Assembly (NCBI RefSeq): GCF_001545075.1
Contig: NZ_FCOB02000012.1
Location: 1 to 64,000, forward strand
Reading direction: 5' to 3'
Length of the DNA stretch: 64,000 nucleotides
DNA from: Caballeronia ptereochthonis
GTDB taxonomy: Bacteria; Pseudomonadota; Gammaproteobacteria; Burkholderiales; Burkholderiaceae
A program made the position numbers and the translations under genes. Below, one piece after another: positions 9,624-17,995 of this stretch. How positions within the stretch are numbered: the first letter of the stretch is position 1; every line of letters begins with the position of its first letter. A model generated the notes under the pieces. It worked only from the letters and a program-made list of their open reading frames with translations, had not been told where the DNA came from and did no database searches.

Positions 9624-10208
9624 TTACGGAAGAAGATTCCACTTGATGATCGCGCGCACGTCGCGCTCGAAGCCGAGCACGCTCATGGCCGCGGTGTCCA
9701 TCAACAGATGCGCGCCCAGCGACGGCGAGCCCGTCGCCCATTGCGCGCCGAACACCCGCGAGAAGTGCGCATGCGAAAACAGCGCGATGTTCGTCGCGTT
9801 CGTGGCGAGCAACTTGTCGATGAGCGCCTGCGCGCGCTTGCCGATATCGGCGAGATTCTCGCCTTCCGGAATCGGCGACGTCCATACCGACCAGTCCGGA
9901 ATTTCCTTGCGGATGTCCGGCGTCTTCCGGCCTTCGTAGACGCCGTAGTTCCACTCGTGAAGCTCGGGCTCGACCTGCGCGCGCTCGCCAAGACCGGCGA
10001 GCCGGCATGTTTCGATCGCGCGGCCCATCGGGCTCGTCAGCACGAGATCGAATTGCTGCGACGATAGAACCCGCGCGAGCGCGGCCGCCTGCTCGCGCCC
10101 TTCGTCGGTCAGCGGAATGTCCGTCGTGCCGGTGTGCTGCCCCGACTTGCTCCACTCGGTTTCGCCATGCCTGATCAGCCAGATATGGACGTCGCCTTTC
10201 AAGTTCAT
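9624..10208 (-). CDS. Histidine phosphatase family protein (phosphoglycerate mutase-like)
   Basis: This 194-residue protein begins with the phosphohistidine motif LIRHGETEW and continues with TDIPLTDEGREQA and TSPMGRAIETC, the conserved blocks of the branch-1 histidine phosphatase superfamily. The second catalytic histidine is in ALFSHAHFSRV. Such proteins dephosphorylate small molecules (cobalamin precursors, sugar phosphates) or act as mutases; the substrate here is not determinable. The ATG at 10208 was chosen because homology begins immediately after it, while an upstream in-frame ATG adds only basic filler. Its stop codon directly abuts the end of the convergent LacI gene. Confidence 0.88.
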   Translation of the reverse strand: MNLKGDVHIWLIRHGETEWSKSGQHTGTTDIPLTDEGREQAAALARVLSSQQFDLVLTSPMGRAIETCRLAGLGERAQVEPELHEWNYGVYEGRKTPDIRKEIPDWSVWTSPIPEGENLADIGKRAQALIDKLLATNATNIALFSHAHFSRVFGAQWATGSPSLGAHLLMDTAAMSVLGFERDVRAIIKWNLLP

Positions 10209-10322
10209 GTCGTTCACCCTGTGTCTTAAGCGTTTCGGCCGCGCGCCGGCGTGCCGCAGCATCGCATTCTGCACCGCTTGCCGAAGGCGCGCCGCGGGCG
10301 TGACCGTTCTCCAGCCAGCGAT

Positions 10323-11261
10323 TCAGTCGAGCTCGCCCGTCGCGAACGCCTTCAGCAAATGATGCGCGATCGCGAACGGTTTCGGCGCCGACAGCCCCTG
10401 CTCGTGCGTGCCGTCGACCATCGCGGCGACTTCCGCGCGCGTGAACCAGCGCACATCTTCCAGCTCGTTCCTGTCGACGATGATCTCCGTGCTGGTCGCG
10501 CGTGCGAAGCAGCCGATCATCAGCGACGACGGAAACGGCCACGGCTGCGATGCGAAGTAGCGCACGTCCGTGCAGCGGATGCCCGCTTCCTCCAGCACCT
10601 CGCGGCACACCGCATGCTCGAAGGTCTCGCCCGGCTCGACGAAGCCGGCGAGCGCCGAATACATGCCCGGCAGGAATTGCGGCTGGCGGCCGAGGAGGCA
10701 ATGGTCGCCGTCGGTGACGAGCATGATGACGACCGGATCGACGCGCGGAAAATGCTGCGCGCCGCAACTGCCGCAGACGCGCCGCCAGCCCGCGCCCGCG
10801 GAATCGGTCGGCTGGCCGCAGTTCGCGCAGAAGCGGTGCCGGCGATGCCAGTCGAGCATCGAGCGCGCTTCGCCGAGCGCGCTGACCATCGGCGCAGGCA
10901 CGAGGCCTTGCATCGCGATCGGGCGAAGCTCCACTGCTTCGACGGAATCGCCTTCGAACTGGCTTTTCGCGTCTTCATCGAACGAGAGCGCGAAAAGCGA
11001 GCGCTTGTCCGCGTCGCGGCCCAGAAACACGGTTTGCAGCGGCGCGCCGGGCTTCGCGGCTTCGTGCGCGTCGAAAAGCGGATCGTGCCCGCCATCGCGC
11101 CCGTTCGTGCGCTTGAACAGCGGCACGTTGTTCACGAAGAGCAGAAAGCGCGTGGACGGCTCGTCGCGCAAGGCGGCGACGAAAGCTTCGTCGTCCCGCT
11201 TCTCCGAGACGCGATCGAGCGGATCGAGCGTAAAACCGATGGCGTGAGGCGGCGTGGGCAT
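10323..11261 (-). CDS. nudC: NAD+ diphosphatase / NAD-capped RNA decapping Nudix hydrolase
   Basis: The 312-residue product has the NudC layout: an N-terminal domain, a four-cysteine zinc ribbon (Cys145, Cys148, Cys163, Cys166) and a Nudix box starting GFVEPGETFEHAVCREVLEE near residue 206. The family signature SQPWPFPSS lies about 15 residues after the box and separates NudC from other Nudix enzymes. The enzyme cleaves NAD(H) to NMN(H) and AMP and can remove NAD caps from RNA 5' ends. The ATG at 11261 fits the family length; an upstream in-frame start would add 54 unsupported residues. It is divergent from the next gene. Confidence 0.95.
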   Translation of the reverse strand: MPTPPHAIGFTLDPLDRVSEKRDDEAFVAALRDEPSTRFLLFVNNVPLFKRTNGRDGGHDPLFDAHEAAKPGAPLQTVFLGRDADKRSLFALSFDEDAKSQFEGDSVEAVELRPIAMQGLVPAPMVSALGEARSMLDWHRRHRFCANCGQPTDSAGAGWRRVCGSCGAQHFPRVDPVVIMLVTDGDHCLLGRQPQFLPGMYSALAGFVEPGETFEHAVCREVLEEAGIRCTDVRYFASQPWPFPSSLMIGCFARATSTEIIVDRNELEDVRWFTRAEVAAMVDGTHEQGLSAPKPFAIAHHLLKAFATGELD

Positions 11262-11415
11262 AGTATTTTTCGTGTGTGGCGGCGCATGCCGGAAACACAT
11301 GCGCGCGTGACGGGAAGATGCAGGGCCAGTCGGCAATCGTAGCGAACTTGGCGCGTCCTTGCAGGGCGATGCTTCATCGTTGCGGCCGGTCAACGCGGTG
11401 CTCGCGGAGGCGTCG

Positions 11416-12120
11416 ATGATCACGCTCTATTCGTATCCTCAGTTGTTCGGCCTCGAAGACAACAATCCGTTCGGGCTCAAGGTGTTCGCGTTCCTGAAGC
11501 TTGCCGGCCTGCCGTTCGAGCACAAGCATGTGCTCGATACGAGCGCCGCGCCGCGCGGCCAGCTTCCATACCTCGTCGACGACGAAGAAACCATCGGCGA
11601 CAGCGATGCGATCGTCGCGCACCTGAAGCGCAAATTCGCGCTCGCCCTCGACGACGCGCAGACGCGCGCGCAGCGCGATCTCGATCTGCTCGTGCGCCGC
11701 ACGCTCGACGATCTCTACTGGGTGATGTCGTACTCGCGCTGGCGCGACGACCGCTACTGGCCGCGCTTTCGCGACGCGCTGCTCGAGGCGCATCCGGATA
11801 TCGACTCGCAAGTGCTCGAAACCGCGCGCAAGTACAACTTCGAGCGATATCGCTATCAGGGCATCGGCAGGTATGAACCGGATGCAGCATATGCGCGCGG
11901 CATCGAGGATCTTCAGGCGGTGGCGAATCTATTGGGCGACGGACCATTCATGTTCGGCGCCGAACCCGCGAGCATCGACGCCGCAGTGTATGGCTTCGTC
12001 GCGAACATCTACTTTTACGACATCGACACGCCGCTCAAGCGCTTCGTCGCCGCGCAGGACAATCTCGTGAAGCATTGCCACGCGATGCGCGAGCGCATGG
12101 GGCAAAGCCCGGCGCCGTGA
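11416..12120 (+). CDS. Glutathione S-transferase-fold protein (metaxin/Fax-like)
   Basis: This 234-residue protein opens with a thioredoxin-fold N-terminal domain (MITLYSYPQLFGLEDNNPFG, then RGQLPYLVDDEETIGDSDAI) and has an all-helical C-terminal domain with GDGPFMFGAEPASIDAAVYG. The N-terminal domain lacks a CxxC or clear catalytic serine. The C-terminal pattern is that of the Tom37/metaxin-like GST group rather than classical detoxification GSTs. No substrate is known. The ATG at 11416 starts exactly at the conserved first beta strand. It ends 12 bases before the convergent mgtC stop codon. Confidence 0.85.
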   Translation: MITLYSYPQLFGLEDNNPFGLKVFAFLKLAGLPFEHKHVLDTSAAPRGQLPYLVDDEETIGDSDAIVAHLKRKFALALDDAQTRAQRDLDLLVRRTLDDLYWVMSYSRWRDDRYWPRFRDALLEAHPDIDSQVLETARKYNFERYRYQGIGRYEPDAAYARGIEDLQAVANLLGDGPFMFGAEPASIDAAVYGFVANIYFYDIDTPLKRFVAAQDNLVKHCHAMRERMGQSPAP

Positions 12121-12132
12121 CGCGCCTCGTCG

Positions 12133-12840
12133 TCATTCCGGCGCCGTCTCGACATCGTTTCCGGACCAGCTGATGCTCGACACGCCGCGCTCCATGCTCA
12201 TGCGGCTCGCCATGCGCTCGAGCTTCGCCTGATCCTTCGGATGCATGCGCACGGTCGCCGTCACCTTGATGCGCGGCGGATCGCCGTCGACATCCTCGCT
12301 CGTCAGGCTCTGGAAGGACAGCGGCTGCGCGTCCATCGCGTTCGACAGCAGCGTGCGGATGTGGATCTCGTCTTCCTGCCGCCCGATGACGGTCAGCACG
12401 TACTCGCGCACGATGTCCGCGCTCGACACGGGCGTCGCGTTGATCGCGCGGCTCACTTCGCGCAGCAGCGTGTTGGTGACGAGGACGACGCCCGTGCCCG
12501 CGATCGCCGGTCCGTAGTGCCCGGTGCCGCACAGCACGCCGACGGCCGCCGAGCACCAGAGCGTCGCGGCCGTGTTGATGCCCTGGATCGAGCCCTTGTC
12601 GCGCATGATCACGCCGCCGCCGAGAAAGCCGACGCCCGACACCACATACGCGGCGATCTGCGTCACGCCCGCGACGCCGTTGCCCGTCAGCATGCCGAGC
12701 GTGACGAAGAGACACGCGCCGCTCGCGACGAGCGTGATCGTGCGCAGTCCGGCCGTGCGCTGGCGCAGCTGCCGTTCGAGACCAATGGCGACGCCGCAGG
12801 CGAACGCGGCGAGGAGGCGCAGGGCGAAATCGACGCTCAT
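12133..12840 (-). CDS. MgtC/SapB family inner-membrane protein
   Basis: The 235-residue product has an N-terminal hydrophobic half with MgtC signatures: GVAIGLERQLRQRTAGLRT, a membrane segment with SGACLFVTLG, and GVGFLGGGVIMRD followed by GINTAATLWCSAAVG. The soluble C-terminal half (about residues 150-235) resembles the ACT-like domain of MgtC. Family members are linked to growth in low magnesium, acid tolerance, intracellular survival and control of the ATP synthase; transport is not proven. A 47-codon ORF precedes it on the same strand, ending 79 bases upstream. Confidence 0.9.
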   Translation of the reverse strand: MSVDFALRLLAAFACGVAIGLERQLRQRTAGLRTITLVASGACLFVTLGMLTGNGVAGVTQIAAYVVSGVGFLGGGVIMRDKGSIQGINTAATLWCSAAVGVLCGTGHYGPAIAGTGVVLVTNTLLREVSRAINATPVSSADIVREYVLTVIGRQEDEIHIRTLLSNAMDAQPLSFQSLTSEDVDGDPPRIKVTATVRMHPKDQAKLERMASRMSMERGVSSISWSGNDVETAPE

Positions 12841-12919
12841 CGGTTCGAAGGCGAGGCCCTTTCCGGAAATAAACCGGCAAGGATCTCACGCATCCATGTC
12901 GTGCGCGTGAATGTGCGGG

Positions 12920-13063
12920 TCAGCGGAAGATCGCCGTGAGGCGGCGCCAGATTCGCGCGGGCGCGCGCGCGCGGTTTTCGCGCGCTTCGAGGTGGAGCAT
13001 GGCGTCGTAGTGACGGCGCGATTCGTCGACACGGGGCAGTTGCGAAAGAAGCAGGAAGTTCAT
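12920..13063 (-). CDS. Small ORF (47 aa) upstream of mgtC, unknown function
   Basis: An ATG at 13063 with a good Shine-Dalgarno (GGAGA, about 6 bases upstream) starts a 47-residue reading frame. It has a hydrophobic N-terminus (MNFLLLSQLP) and a basic tail (ARIWRRLTAIFR). I do not recognise the family. It ends 79 bases before the MgtC start on the same strand, so the two may share a transcript, and it could be a small protein or a regulatory leader peptide. The evidence is the ribosome binding site and position only. Confidence 0.45.
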   Translation of the reverse strand: MNFLLLSQLPRVDESRRHYDAMLHLEARENRARAPARIWRRLTAIFR

Positions 13064-13571
13064 GAGTTTCTCCGTGCGCCGGGCGCGGCGCGATGAGCGG
13101 AAAGCCGGCGCACGGATGGACGTGCTACGGGCTTGCCTAGGCTGGAAAATGCAACGAGCGGCGTATGGGGCAACAGTCGCTGTCGGGCATGGCGGCTCCT
13201 TGTCGGTTGAAAACGACGCGCGAAAGCGCACGCCAGGCAATACGCGACGCGAATGAGAACGCGCGGCGCGGCATCGCCCGAATGGCGCTAACGAAGGTGG
13301 TGCACGAGGGAAGATACTGCGGCGCGCACCGTCTGCCTGATGGCGGGACGGCGGCTGGAAGCTTGGAGGGAAGCGGGAAGCGGCGTCCTGCCTGTCAGGC
13401 AGCGAAACAGTTCGAAGATCGGCTACTGCAGGTGTCCAAAGGATCGCCCCGTCTTTTTTGAGATGCGCGATTTTAGTCGGGCCATACGATGGGCGTCAAC
13501 ACGAACGGACGACTTGTGCGTCCGGCGCGTAACATTCAGGCCGTCAGCGGTACGAAAGGTGCGGACCGCGA
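13064..13571. other. Intergenic region, no gene recognised
   Basis: These 508 bases lie between the small ORF and the receiver-like gene. No ORF shows family resemblance or a clear ribosome binding site. A 7-bp hairpin (GCGGACC/GGTCCGC, 13561-13581) covers the end of the next minus-strand gene and may stop or stabilise its transcript; it lacks a U-tract. Confidence 0.4.
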
Positions 13572-14084
13572 TCAGGTCCGCCCGACGAACTGCCTGATGT
13601 TCACGCGCGCATTGCCGTAGTCCGGGTTCGAACCGGCAGTCGGGGCGGCATCGGCTGGCTGCCGGAAGGCAGCGATGAGCGGCGAAACAATGCCTTTTGC
13701 GCCCGACAGCACCCTGTCACACACGCGCTCGAAGGCGCGCGCCTCGTCGAGCGTGCTCACGACGCCCGATGCGCCCGCGCGCTGGATAGCGGCGAGGGCG
13801 GTTGCGTCGAGTTCATCGGTAAGAACGACGACCGGCGTGTCCGGGCAGATTTGCCGCAGCTCGCGCAAGAGCGCGAAATCGTCGGCCTCGGAGCCTTCGA
13901 TGCCGCCGCTCAGCACGATCAGGTCGAATTCCGCGGACGCCAGTTCGGCGAACAGGCGGGCGCCGTTTCCGGCGCATGCTGCGATATGAAATCGCTCGTG
14001 CGCGCCGAACCAGTTCTGCAGCCCCGACAGAACGACCGGACGACGCTCCGCGACTACGATCCTGATCTTGTATGCGCGCATCAT
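13572..14084 (-). CDS. Degenerate response-regulator receiver protein (NarL-like, no output domain)
   Basis: The 170-residue protein follows the fold pattern of a NarL/FixJ receiver: IRIVVAERRPVVLSGLQNWF, FDLIVLSGGIEGSEADDFAL, TPVVVLTDELDATALAAI and AGASGVVS. The residues needed for phosphorylation are missing. The usual acidic pair is Glu13-Arg14, the phospho-accepting aspartate position is Ser59 and the conserved lysine is absent. The LuxR-type DNA-binding domain is also gone; only about 45 low-complexity residues follow. It is therefore probably a phosphorylation-independent pseudo-receiver or a decaying regulator. A second ATG one codon downstream (14081) is equally possible. No sensor kinase is nearby. 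Confidence 0.75.
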   Translation of the reverse strand: MMRAYKIRIVVAERRPVVLSGLQNWFGAHERFHIAACAGNGARLFAELASAEFDLIVLSGGIEGSEADDFALLRELRQICPDTPVVVLTDELDATALAAIQRAGASGVVSTLDEARAFERVCDRVLSGAKGIVSPLIAAFRQPADAAPTAGSNPDYGNARVNIRQFVGRT

Positions 14085-14319
14085 GATCCGTGAACGGCGT
14101 GCGCGGGAGGACGACGCACGCGAGCCGATTCATGCAGTTGGCCTAAAGCGGGCACGTTAGCAAATCGCCCGAACGAAGGTTGCGCCGCACAACAAATTTT
14201 TTCGTTTCGATGTCGATTCGGGCGTCGCCCGCGCGTCGTGCCTATGAACGGCGCCGAAAGACGGCACAGGACCGTCGCGCCGCATCCTGAAACTGCTCGG
14301 CAACCCGGAGACTTGTCAG

Positions 14320-14979
14320 ATGAGCTTGCAACTGTATGCGCACCCTTTCTCTTCATATTGTCAGAAGGTGTTGACCGCGCTGTACGAGAACGGCACGCCG
14401 TTCGAATGGCGCGCGTTGACGCCCGAGACGCCGCAGTCGATGCGCGAACTCGCCGAGATCTGGCCGATGAAGCGCTTTCCCGTGCTCGTGGACGGCGGCC
14501 GGCCCGTGATCGAGTCGACGGTCATCATCGAATATCTGGGATTGTTTCATCCAGGGCCGGTGCGGCTGATTCCCGACGATCCGCGCGCCGCACTCGAAGT
14601 GCGCTGGATGGACCGCTTCTTCGACAACTATGTGTCGACGCCGCAGCAGAAGATCGTATTCGACGCCCTGCGTCCGGAACACGAACGCGACGCGCGTGGC
14701 GTCGCCGATGCACGTGCGATGCTCGACACGTCCTATGCGTTCCTCGACGGCCTGATGGCCTCGCGCGAATGGGCGGCGGGCGACGCCTTCAGCCTCGCCG
14801 ATTGCGGCGCCGCGCCGTTTCTGTTCTATGCGGACTGGACGCATCGCATCGGCGAGGCGTTTGCGAATGTGATTGCGTACCGCGAGCGGCTGCTCGCGCG
14901 TCCGTCGTTTGCGCGCGCGGTGGACGAGGCGCGGCCGTATCGGCCGCTGTTTCCGCTCGGCGCGCCGGATCGCGATTGA
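14320..14979 (+). CDS. Glutathione S-transferase family protein
   Basis: The 219-residue protein has a complete GST N-terminal thioredoxin fold: LQLYAHPFSSYCQKVLTAL with a candidate catalytic serine, KRFPVLVDGGRPVIESTVII with the cis-proline and the glutathione-binding E-S pair. The helical C-terminal domain includes WAAGDAFSLADCGAAPFLFY, the N-capping-box region. It probably conjugates or reduces an electrophile with glutathione. A GGAG lies 11 bases before the ATG. The DUF899 gene follows 28 bases downstream and may be co-transcribed. Confidence 0.9.
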   Translation: MSLQLYAHPFSSYCQKVLTALYENGTPFEWRALTPETPQSMRELAEIWPMKRFPVLVDGGRPVIESTVIIEYLGLFHPGPVRLIPDDPRAALEVRWMDRFFDNYVSTPQQKIVFDALRPEHERDARGVADARAMLDTSYAFLDGLMASREWAAGDAFSLADCGAAPFLFYADWTHRIGEAFANVIAYRERLLARPSFARAVDEARPYRPLFPLGAPDRD

Positions 14980-15007
14980 ATGCCCGCGTCATTCTGGAGA
15001 TTTCACG

Positions 15008-15724
15008 ATGAGCACAGCAACGAACCATGTTCCCGCCGCTGAACTCGCACGGCGTGCGACGATGCGGTTTCCCAACGAAAGCGCCGAGTACCGCAAGGCG
15101 CGGACCGAACTGCTGGCCGAAGAGATCGAATTGCGGCGGCATATCGAACGCGTCGCGCGGATGCGCCGTGCGCTGCCTCCCGGCGGGGAAGTGAAGGGCG
15201 ATTACGCGTTCGAGGGCGAGCGCGGGCGGGTCGATTTCGCCGGCCTGTTCGGCGACAAGGACACGCTCGTCACCTATAGCTACATGTACGGGCCGCAGCG
15301 CGAGCGGCCTTGCCCGATGTGCACGTCGCTCCTGTCCGCGTGGGAAGGCGAGGCGCGCGATATCGGCCAGCGCGTGGCGCTCGCGGTGATCGCGCGCTCG
15401 CCGCTCAGCAGGCTCGTCGCGTTCAAGAAGGAGCGCGGCTGGCGCGACCTCAAGCTTTATTCGGATCTGAACGGCAATTTCAGTCGCGACTATCACGCAA
15501 TCTCCGCGGAAGGCGGCGATGAGCCCGCGCTCAATGTATTCACGCGGCGCGACGGCGTGATCCGCCATTTCTGGAGCGGCGAGATGGATTTCGACACCGC
15601 CGATCCCGGCGAGGATCCGCGCGGCGCGCCGGATTTGATGCCGCTCTGGACCGTGCTCGATATGACGCCCGAGGGGCGTGGGACGGATTGGTATCCGAAG
15701 CTCGATTATGGGCCGAGGACGTGA
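15008..15724 (+). CDS. DUF899 thioredoxin-like protein
   Basis: The 238-residue protein matches the DUF899 family: an N-terminal helix with ELLAEEIELRRHIERVA and RRALPPGGEVKGDYAFEG, then DLFG-type core FAGLFGDKDTLVTYSYMYGP. The motif RPCPMCTSLL supplies a CxxC pair in the thioredoxin-like position. C-terminal blocks include FNVFTRRDG-like NVFTRRDGVIRHFWSGE and DLMPLWTVLDMTPEGRG. Members are predicted thiol-dependent oxidoreductases of unknown substrate. The gene follows the GST gene closely, consistent with a redox or detoxification unit. Confidence 0.88.
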   Translation: MSTATNHVPAAELARRATMRFPNESAEYRKARTELLAEEIELRRHIERVARMRRALPPGGEVKGDYAFEGERGRVDFAGLFGDKDTLVTYSYMYGPQRERPCPMCTSLLSAWEGEARDIGQRVALAVIARSPLSRLVAFKKERGWRDLKLYSDLNGNFSRDYHAISAEGGDEPALNVFTRRDGVIRHFWSGEMDFDTADPGEDPRGAPDLMPLWTVLDMTPEGRGTDWYPKLDYGPRT

Positions 15725-15730
15725 GCGAGG

Positions 15731-17980
15731 TCAGTGCGCCGCCGCGTGCTCCGCGTGCGCTTCGAGCCGGGCGCGCACCGCGTCCGGTGTGAACGGCGGC
15801 GCGTAAAAGCGCACGCCGGTCGCATCGAACAACGCATTCGCGATCGCCGCCGGCCCCGGCACTGAAGCCGACTCGCCTGATCCGAGCGGCGGCTCGCCCT
15901 GACGCGGCATCAGCAGGACATCGACCGCCGGCAGCTCCGCGAACGTGATCAGCGGATAACTGCCCCATTCGCGCGACGCCACCAGGCCGTCGCTCATCCG
16001 CACGCGCTCCTTCAGCGTGCGGCTCAGCGTCTGCACGACGTTTCCGTGAATCTGATGACGCACGCCGTCGGGGTTGACCATCGTGCCGGTGTCCTGTCCG
16101 ATCGTCACGCGCTCGATGCGAATCTCGCCCGTCAGACGATCCACTTCGAGATCGACGATCCACGCGGCCCATGCCGCGCCGAAGCCGGGAAAGCGGCTGT
16201 GCACGTAACGCGCGTAAGCGATGCCGCGCCCGCGCACACGTCGCTCGCCCGTCTGTTCGAAATGACGCGGCTTCTCGCGCTTTTGCCATCCGGCGCGCGC
16301 GGCGATGGCCTGCAACAGTGCCCGAGCGCGATCGTCGGCGAGATTGCGCAAGCGGAATTCGAGCGGGTCCGCGCCCGCGTGCACGGCGAGCTCGTCGATG
16401 AACGCGTCGTGCGCGAAGGAGTTCGGCAGCGCCGACACGCCGCGCAGCCACGACGAGCGCACCAACGGCGCCAGGTCTTCGCACACGAAGCGCGCATGCG
16501 GAAACGTGTATGGCGTGACGGCCGTGCGATCGCCCATCTCGAAGACGCGCGCCTCGGCGGGCATCGCGCCGGTCAGAAGGAGCGCGAGCAGGGGCGCATC
16601 GTTGGACGGATAGCGCGTCGTGAAGGAATACGCGACCGTTTCGCCCGACGCCGACACGCCGCCCGTCACATCCATCACCTGCGCGGTGCCTTTTGGTTCC
16701 CACAGATGCTCGTCGGCGCGCGAAAGCTGCACGCGCACCGGCGCGCGCATCGCACGCGAGAGCAGGAGGGCGTCGCCCGCGACATCGTCGGCGCAATTGC
16801 GGCCGTAGCAGCCCGCGGCTTCCATGCGCACGATATCGACATCGGCTTCGTCGCGGTCCGCGAGTTTCGCGAGATCGTGCCGCAGCGATTGCGGATTCTG
16901 CGTACCGGACCAGACCGTGATGCGTTCGTCGCGATAATCGGCGAGCGCGCATGACGGCCCGATCGACGCGTGCATCTGGTACGGCCATTCGTAGCGTCGA
17001 TGCAAAGTCGTCACGCCGGGCATGCGCGCGGCGGCATCGACGTCGCCGCTTTCCTGCAGAAGCCTGCGCCTGGCGGGCGCGTCTTGAATCGCGCGAGCGG
17101 GATCGGAGAGATCGGGCATTGCGGGAAGCCCGCGCCAGCGCACCCTGAGCGCCTTCGCCGCGCGAATGGCCTGCTCCTCGCGCTCCGCGACGATGCCGAT
17201 GAAATCGCCGATCACGACCACGCCGCGCACGCCGGGCAGATGCCCGACGGACGCGCGATCCACGTCGATCAGCGAGTTGCCGACGAACCCGCCGCCATCG
17301 TGCCCGTAATACGGCGGACGCACGACGCGGCCATGCAGCATGCCGGGCACGCGCATGTCGTGAACGAAGGTGAGCTTGCCGGTTGCCTTTGCTGGCAGAT
17401 CGACGCGCGGCGACGACTTGCCGACCAGGCGATAGCGCGATGGATCCTTGACGGGCGCCGCGGTATCGAGCGTGAGCGTCAGCCGTCGACCGCGCAGCAA
17501 GGAACCGAAGGAGAGCGGTGTGCCGTCGCCCGCGATGACGAAGCCATCGTCCGTACGCAAGGACGAAGCGTCGGTATTCAAACGCGCGGCCGCCATTTCC
17601 ACCAGCGCATGCCGCGCCTGCGCCGCCGCCGCGCGCAGCGGCACGGCGGATATCTGAATCGAAGCGCTTGCGATCGTCGGTCCCTGATTCGGCGTTTCGC
17701 TCGAATCGCCGAGCACCATACGCACGCGTTCGGCGGGCACATCCAGCTCTTCCGCGACGATCTGCGCGAGCGACGTGCGGATGCCCGTACCGAGATCGAC
17801 ATGCCCGTTGAACGCGACGATGCTTTCATCGTCGAGCACGGCGACGAATACCTCTGGCGAATCCTGCACGTACTTCGACGCGCTGCCCGGCTGGCCGGGT
17901 GCGGGCTTCGGTGGCGCGACGGGCTGGCGCACGACGGTCAGGCAACCGTCGCGCGCCAGCAGTTCCTTGCGAGTGACCAT
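15731..17980 (-). CDS. Nicotinate hydroxylase molybdopterin-binding subunit (NicB-type catalytic domain, no cytochromes)
   Basis: The 749-residue protein is a xanthine-dehydrogenase-family Mo subunit of the NicB type. It shows HVDLGTGIRTSLAQIVAEEL, ETPNQGPTIASASIQIS, GKLTFVHDMRVPGMLHGRVV, the cofactor-binding loop MEAAGCYGRNCADDVAGDA and a C-terminal PPLGSGESASVPGPAAIANA carrying the catalytic glutamate motif GxGE. It should hydroxylate nicotinate to 6-hydroxynicotinate. Pseudomonas NicB continues into three cytochrome c domains, whereas this protein stops after the Mo domain. Electrons probably go through NicA to the separate cytochrome-bearing protein at 25588-28257. It sits 15 bases downstream of the MFS gene at the end of the minus-strand nic genes. 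Confidence 0.88.
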   Translation of the reverse strand: MVTRKELLARDGCLTVVRQPVAPPKPAPGQPGSASKYVQDSPEVFVAVLDDESIVAFNGHVDLGTGIRTSLAQIVAEELDVPAERVRMVLGDSSETPNQGPTIASASIQISAVPLRAAAAQARHALVEMAAARLNTDASSLRTDDGFVIAGDGTPLSFGSLLRGRRLTLTLDTAAPVKDPSRYRLVGKSSPRVDLPAKATGKLTFVHDMRVPGMLHGRVVRPPYYGHDGGGFVGNSLIDVDRASVGHLPGVRGVVVIGDFIGIVAEREEQAIRAAKALRVRWRGLPAMPDLSDPARAIQDAPARRRLLQESGDVDAAARMPGVTTLHRRYEWPYQMHASIGPSCALADYRDERITVWSGTQNPQSLRHDLAKLADRDEADVDIVRMEAAGCYGRNCADDVAGDALLLSRAMRAPVRVQLSRADEHLWEPKGTAQVMDVTGGVSASGETVAYSFTTRYPSNDAPLLALLLTGAMPAEARVFEMGDRTAVTPYTFPHARFVCEDLAPLVRSSWLRGVSALPNSFAHDAFIDELAVHAGADPLEFRLRNLADDRARALLQAIAARAGWQKREKPRHFEQTGERRVRGRGIAYARYVHSRFPGFGAAWAAWIVDLEVDRLTGEIRIERVTIGQDTGTMVNPDGVRHQIHGNVVQTLSRTLKERVRMSDGLVASREWGSYPLITFAELPAVDVLLMPRQGEPPLGSGESASVPGPAAIANALFDATGVRFYAPPFTPDAVRARLEAHAEHAAAH

Positions 17981-17995
17981 ATCGACGATAAAGCG

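Noticed and set aside
13165..13461. 98-codon plus-strand ORF upstream of the receiver-like gene
   Set aside because: No ribosome binding site, no recognisable pattern, and composition like random high-GC sequence.
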